DNA from: Oscillospiraceae bacterium
Lineage (GTDB): Bacteria; Bacillota; Clostridia; Oscillospirales; Ruminococcaceae
Length of the DNA: 64,000 nucleotides
Assembly: GCA_019424695.1 (NCBI GenBank)
Contig: JAHYZA010000009.1
Span: forward strand, 62,001 to 126,000
Direction of reading: 5' to 3'
In this document: positions 60,421 through 64,000 of the stretch, piece by piece
Numbering within the stretch: the first letter of the stretch is position 1
Layout: the number at the start of each line of letters is the position of its first letter
Program-made: the position numbers and the translations under genes
The notes under the pieces: model-generated
The model's database searches: none
Told to the model about the DNA's origin: nothing
Seen by the model: the letters and a program-made list of their open reading frames with translations, nothing else

Positions 60421-61314
60421 ATGCAAACGCCAAACGGCATTCTGCCCGTGGATAAGCCCGCCGGCTGGACCAGCTTTGATGTGCTGGCCAAGCTGCGCGG
60501 CGCGCTGGGCACACGCAAGCTGGGGCACTCGGGCACACTGGACCCTATGGCGACCGGTGTGCTCGCCGTGTTTATCGGCAAGGCTACTTCCGCCGCCGAC
60601 CGCCAGCTGGATCATGACAAAACCTATGAAGCTACACTGCGCCTGGGGCTGCGCACCGATACCGGTGACGTGACCGGCACGGTGCTGGAAACCGCCCCCG
60701 TGACTGTGGGGGAGACGGAACTGCGTGCCGTGCTGCCCCGATTTACCGGGGCTCTTATGCAGCTGCCGCCCATGTACAGCGCTGTTAAAATCAACGGCCA
60801 GCCACTGTACAAGGCAGCCCGCAAGGGCCAGACGGTGGAGCGCACGCCGCGGCCCATCACGGTGTACAGCATCGACTATCTGGGCAGCCCGGCACCGGAT
60901 GAATATACTCTGCGGGTGTCCTGCTCCAAGGGCACCTACATCCGCGTTCTGGCCGAGGACATCGGCGCTGCGCTGGGGGTCCCCGCCACGCTGGCCGCCC
61001 TGCGCCGTACCCGGGCCGGCGTGTTCGACATCGGGCAGTGCCATACACTGCCGGAAATCCTGGAAGAGGCTGAAAGCGGCGCGCTGGAGACCAACGGCTG
61101 GATTCTGCCGGTGGAAACGGTCTTTGCACCGCTCCCGGCGCTGACCGTCAACGACGGGGTAAAAGCACACCTGTTCAATGGCTGTCCCACCAGCCATTAT
61201 GGGGCGGCAGATGGCCGTTACCGCGCTTATGACGAAACGGGCCGGTTCCTCGGACTGGCGGCGGTGGAAGGCGGCGTACTCCGGGTGGAAAAACTCTTTT
61301 GTGAAAGGAACTGA
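60421..61314 (+). CDS. truB: tRNA pseudouridine(55) synthase
   Basis: A 297-residue enzyme that makes pseudouridine 55 in the T-loop. NGILPVDKPAGWTSFDVLAK opens the chain, and GHSGTLDPMATGVL carries the catalytic Asp41. TYEATLRLGLRTDTGD and SALKx-like YSAVKINGQPLYKAAR are further signatures. AAAAGGAA precedes the start. ribF starts 6 bp after the stop. Confidence 0.95.
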   Translation: MQTPNGILPVDKPAGWTSFDVLAKLRGALGTRKLGHSGTLDPMATGVLAVFIGKATSAADRQLDHDKTYEATLRLGLRTDTGDVTGTVLETAPVTVGETELRAVLPRFTGALMQLPPMYSAVKINGQPLYKAARKGQTVERTPRPITVYSIDYLGSPAPDEYTLRVSCSKGTYIRVLAEDIGAALGVPATLAALRRTRAGVFDIGQCHTLPEILEEAESGALETNGWILPVETVFAPLPALTVNDGVKAHLFNGCPTSHYGAADGRYRAYDETGRFLGLAAVEGGVLRVEKLFCERN

Positions 61315-61320
61315 ACGCCG

Positions 61321-62253
61321 ATGCAGATTTACCATACCATGACCCCGGTCTCGGCCACACAGGGCTGTGCGGTGGCGCTGGGGTATTTTGACGGGGTACA
61401 CTGCGGACACCGGATGGTGCTGGGCAGTGCCGTGCGCTATGCGGCCGAAAAGGGTCTGACCCCGGCGGCGTTCACCTTTGAACTGCCCGGCAACCAGACA
61501 CTGAAAGGCGGCCGCATCCTTTCCCCGGTGCAAAAGCATGCCCGCATCCGGAGCCTGGGCATCGAACAGTATCTGGAACCGCCCTTTGAGGCGTTCCGGG
61601 ACCTCTCTCCGGAGGATTTCGTGCAGAAAGTTCTGGTGGAGTGTTTCCATGCTAGGGCGGTGTTCTGCGGCAAGAACTTCACTTTCGGCGCCCGTGCCGC
61701 CGGGGATGTCAAGATACTGCACGCCCTGTGCGAGCCGCTGGGCATTTCGGTGCACATCGTACCCATGGCGCAGTATGGTGCTCAGGCGGTGTCCTCCACC
61801 CGCATCCGGGCGGCGCTGGAAGAAGGCCGCCTGGATGACGCCAATGCCATGCTGGGGGCGCCCTATGCCATCGACTGGACCGTTACCCACGGCAAAGGGG
61901 TGGGCACCAGCCGCCTGGGAACACCCACGGTCAACCAGAACTATCCCCCCGATGCCCTCCAGCCCTGCACCGGTGTTTATCTGACCCGCATCCGGCTGGA
62001 GGACCGCTGGTGGCCCGCGGCCACCGGCATCGGCCGCCGTCCTACGGTGGACGACAGCGCCAACGCGGCTGTGACCTGTGAAACCTATGTGCCGGATTTC
62101 TCCGGGAATCTTTACGGGCAGAACCCGGTGCTGGAATTTCACCGGTATCTGTGCCCGGTGCGAAAATTCCGCACCGTGGAGGAACTTTCCGAACTGATCC
62201 GCCGTGCGGCCGGGGAGAGCAAAGCCTACTTCGCCGCCCAGCCGGTAAAATAA
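61321..62253 (+). CDS. ribF: Bifunctional riboflavin kinase/FAD synthetase
   Basis: A 310-residue enzyme making FMN and FAD. The N-terminal FAD synthetase domain has the nucleotidyltransferase motif ALGYFDGVHCGHRMVL and later SSTRIRAALEEGRLDDANAML. The C-terminal riboflavin kinase domain has GKGVGTSRLGTPTVN and TGIGRRPTVDDSAN. The pair truB-ribF-rpsO-pnp is conserved. No FMN riboswitch is seen upstream. Confidence 0.94.
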   Translation: MQIYHTMTPVSATQGCAVALGYFDGVHCGHRMVLGSAVRYAAEKGLTPAAFTFELPGNQTLKGGRILSPVQKHARIRSLGIEQYLEPPFEAFRDLSPEDFVQKVLVECFHARAVFCGKNFTFGARAAGDVKILHALCEPLGISVHIVPMAQYGAQAVSSTRIRAALEEGRLDDANAMLGAPYAIDWTVTHGKGVGTSRLGTPTVNQNYPPDALQPCTGVYLTRIRLEDRWWPAATGIGRRPTVDDSANAAVTCETYVPDFSGNLYGQNPVLEFHRYLCPVRKFRTVEELSELIRRAAGESKAYFAAQPVK

Positions 62254-62264
62254 TTGCAAAAAAC

Positions 62265-62296
62265 ACCGCGCCGCGGCCTTGTAATCCCGGCGCGGT
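62265..62296 (+). promoter_or_regulatory. Hairpin after ribF, overlapping the rpsO promoter
   Basis: ACCGCGCCG at 62265-62273 pairs with CGGCGCGGT at 62288-62296. No U-tract follows. The loop and 3' arm include the -35 element of the promoter at 62279-62307. Confidence 0.55.
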
Positions 62297-62307
62297 TGTG
62301 GTATACT
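62279..62307 (+). promoter_or_regulatory. SigA-type promoter for rpsO-pnp
   Basis: TTGTAA at 62279-62284, a 17-bp spacer, and TATACT at 62302-62307, about 100 bp before rpsO. The leader could hold the S15-binding site, though none was identified. Confidence 0.7.
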
Positions 62308-62407
62308 ATTGTCTGCTACCGTGGCCCGGTAGGGGGCGTATGCCTCAAACCTGCAGTTACCCCGTACTGCGCCATCGGCAAATAATTACTTGAAAGAGGT
62401 ATGTATC

Positions 62408-62680
62408 ATGAGCCAGAAATCTGCTATCGAAAAGCAGCCCATCATCGCGAAGGCCGCCCTGCATGAGGGCGACACCGGTTCTCCGGAGGTCCAGGTTGCG
62501 CTGCTCACCGCGCGCATCAACCACCTGACCGAGCATCTCAAGACCAACAAGCATGACAACCACAGCCGCCGCGGCCTGTTCAAGATGGTCGGCCGCCGCC
62601 GCAATCTGCTGGCCTATCTGCAAAAGAAGGACATCAACCGTTATCGTGCCCTGATCGCTGAGCTGGGTCTGCGCAAGTAA
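62408..62680 (+). CDS. rpsO: 30S ribosomal protein S15
   Basis: A 90-residue four-helix protein that binds 16S rRNA. The ATG at 62408 follows AAAGAGGT; an in-frame ATG at 62390 lacks a site. DTGSPEVQVALLTARINHLT and HDNHSRRGLFKMVGRRRNLL are universal S15 segments, ending YRALIAELGLRK. A terminator separates it from pnp. Confidence 0.97.
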   Translation: MSQKSAIEKQPIIAKAALHEGDTGSPEVQVALLTARINHLTEHLKTNKHDNHSRRGLFKMVGRRRNLLAYLQKKDINRYRALIAELGLRK

Positions 62681-62690
62681 TTTTCGCAAA

Positions 62691-62729
62691 AACGGGCAGG
62701 GTGCACGCAAGCACCTTGCCCGCTTTTCT
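62691..62729 (+). terminator. Intrinsic terminator between rpsO and pnp
   Basis: CGGGCAGGGTGC at 62693-62704 pairs with GCACCTTGCCCG at 62711-62722 (one G-T pair), followed by CTTTTCTTTTT. Some pnp transcription may read through it. Confidence 0.85.
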
Positions 62730-62883
62730 TTTTATTCCACTGCAAGGCTTTCGGCCGGGCAGGCCCGCCGCTTTGTGCAGTAAATCGAGCACCCAAGCAC
62801 CGGCTTGGCTGCTGGCTTTATTGCTCAAATCGGGAGCAGGCGCGGCCACGGTATACAAAATCCAAACAGAAGGAGAATCTCTC

Positions 62884-64000
62884 ATGGCTTACGAATTTGC
62901 TTCCCGGCTGGAAACATTCCCCCATTACCGCAAATTTGAGACGACCTTCGCAGGGCGTCCCTTTGTGGTCGAGACCGGCAAAATGTGCGGTCTGTCCAAC
63001 GGCAGCGCCATGGTCCGCTATGGCGATACCTGCGTGCTCTGCAATGTCACGATGAGCGAAAAGCCCCGGGAGGGTGTGGATTTCTTCCCCCTGAGCGTGG
63101 AGTTTGAGGAGAAGCTCTACGCCGCCGGACGCATCCCCGGCAGCTTCATGCGCCGTGAAGGCCGTCCCGGCGAGCACGCCATTTTGTCCTCCCGTGTGGT
63201 GGACCGTCCGATCCGCCCGCTGTTCCCCAAGGATATGCGCAATGATGTCTGCGTCACCATGACCGTCATGAGCCTCGATCCCGATAACTCGGCCGAGATC
63301 ACCGGCATGAACGGCGCCTCCCTCGCCATCGCCATGTCCGATATTCCCTGGAACGGTCCTATCGCCGGTGTGTTCGTCGGCCTGGTGGACGGTGAGATCG
63401 TCCTCAACCCCACCAAGGAGCAGCGTGAACGCAGCGACCTGTCCCTGACGCTGGCCGCCAGTGAGGAAAAGATCGTCATGATCGAAGCCGGCGCCAACGA
63501 GGTAGACGAGGCCACCATGATGGAGGCCATCAAAGCCGGCCACGCCGAGATCAAGAAGATGCTGGCTTTCATCAACAGCATCGTGGCCGAGATCGGCAAA
63601 CCCAAAAAGACCTTCACCCCCGTGGAACTCGATCATGCGCTGCTGGCGGATGTCTATGCCAAGCATCTGGACGAGGTCAAGGTTGCCATGGACACCGACG
63701 ACAAGAACGTGCGCGACGCGGCGCTGCTGCCCATCATGGACGCCATCGCCGCCGAACACCCTGAACTCACCGCCGCCGACATCGACCTCATCAGCTACAA
63801 GCTGCAGAAGAAGGTCGTCCGTACCTGGCTGCTGGAGGACGGCAAGCGCGTGGACGGCCGCGGCATCAACGAGATCCGTCCCTTGGCCGCGGAAGTCGGT
63901 CTGCTGCCCCGGGTACATGGTTCCGGTATGTTCACCCGCGGCCAGACCCAGGTGCTGACCATCTGCACCCTGGGCTCTACTAAGGACGCCCAGCTGATGG
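62884..64000 (+). CDS. pnp: Polyribonucleotide nucleotidyltransferase (partial, 3' end outside window)
   Basis: The first 372 codons of PNPase, the phosphorolytic 3'-5' exoribonuclease. The start follows AGAAGGAG. The first RNase PH-like domain contains FVVETGKMCGLSNGSAMVRY and FEEKLYAAGRIPGSFMRREG, followed by RVVDRPIRPLFPKDM; the helical linker lies around residues 225-300. The second RNase PH domain begins with KRVDGRGINEIRPLAAEVG and GSGMFTRGQTQVLTICTLG. The catalytic second half with KH and S1 domains is beyond the window edge. The reading frame is open to the last base. Confidence 0.96.
   Translation, partial: MAYEFASRLETFPHYRKFETTFAGRPFVVETGKMCGLSNGSAMVRYGDTCVLCNVTMSEKPREGVDFFPLSVEFEEKLYAAGRIPGSFMRREGRPGEHAILSSRVVDRPIRPLFPKDMRNDVCVTMTVMSLDPDNSAEITGMNGASLAIAMSDIPWNGPIAGVFVGLVDGEIVLNPTKEQRERSDLSLTLAASEEKIVMIEAGANEVDEATMMEAIKAGHAEIKKMLAFINSIVAEIGKPKKTFTPVELDHALLADVYAKHLDEVKVAMDTDDKNVRDAALLPIMDAIAAEHPELTAADIDLISYKLQKKVVRTWLLEDGKRVDGRGINEIRPLAAEVGLLPRVHGSGMFTRGQTQVLTICTLGSTKDAQLM

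Noticed and set aside
61315..61320. Possible FMN riboswitch for ribF
   Set aside because: The gap from truB is 6 bp, so no riboswitch can fit.

Overview
The window reads as a chromosomal segment of a G+C-rich, low-accessory Firmicute of class Clostridia, most likely family Oscillospiraceae/Ruminococcaceae (relatives of Faecalibacterium, Gemmiger and Subdoligranulum). The support is the gene content and order: murA-ftsZ-divIVA, yloU-fakA-recG, addB-addA, rpmG-secE-nusG-rplK-rplA-rplJ-rplL, and rimP-nusA-ylxR-ylxQ-infB-rbfA-nrnA-truB-ribF-rpsO-pnp. Endospore genes (spoVFA, spoVFB, spoIIR, a dacF-like carboxypeptidase), Gram-positive wall features (class B sortase, MurA, MurC) and strong SigA-type promoters with 17-bp spacers point the same way. 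The genus is inference; there is no rRNA in the window to settle it.

Layout. 1-1536: 3' end of asnS, mutY and a small acidic membrane protein. 1696-5201: two tandem paralogous membrane-anchored proteins with Ig-like modules and a catalytically degenerate LytM/M23 domain. 5325-10624: dipicolinate synthase (spoVFA-spoVFB), murA, ftsZ and a DivIVA-like coiled coil. 10759-12460: an ECF sigma factor with its overlapping membrane anti-sigma-like partner. 12515-14783 (minus strand): an HD hydrolase, a PC4/YdbC ssDNA-binding protein, a class B sortase and its probable substrate. 15093-19005: dTDP-sugar genes rfbA-rfbD-rfbB (no rfbC) and an unknown membrane protein. 19128-22343: Lrp/AsnC regulator, aminotransferase, ispE and spoIIR. 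22431-29258: addB-addA. 29435-32955: the L33/SecE/NusG/L11/L1/L10/L12 cluster with several RNA leaders. 33082-40835: CBS protein, yloU-fakA-recG, D,D-carboxypeptidase and nicotinate phosphoribosyltransferase. 40913-48983: the most accessory stretch, with small membrane and small unknown proteins, glycosyltransferase, HAD phosphatase, membrane-tethered MerR, cca, nitroreductase, acpS, acyltransferase and an orphan MazF. 49043-53733: glyS (minus), small unknown gene, murC and an M29 aminopeptidase. 54154-64000: the translation/RNA operon from rimP to a truncated pnp.

How the genes work together. Most of the window serves growth: wall precursors (murA, murC), division (ftsZ, divIVA-like), transcription-translation coupling (nusG, nusA, infB, ribosomal proteins), RNA turnover (nrnA, pnp) and recombination repair (addAB, recG, mutY). 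A second layer concerns the envelope and sporulation. Regulation is dense in the intergenic gaps: intrinsic terminators close most units, an L10 leader with an attenuator precedes rplJL, a terminator hairpin lies in the rimP leader, and promoters are nested inside hairpins ahead of rpmG and rpsO.

No CRISPR array, rRNA, recognisable tRNA, insertion sequence or prophage was seen. The least explained elements are the degenerate LytM pair, the lipobox-plus-sorting-signal protein beside the sortase, the membrane-tethered MerR with a 19-bp-spacer promoter, two hairpins that bury the Shine-Dalgarno sequence of the next gene (a small membrane protein and an orphan MazF), and an A+T-rich micro-locus encoding 37- and 45-residue proteins.
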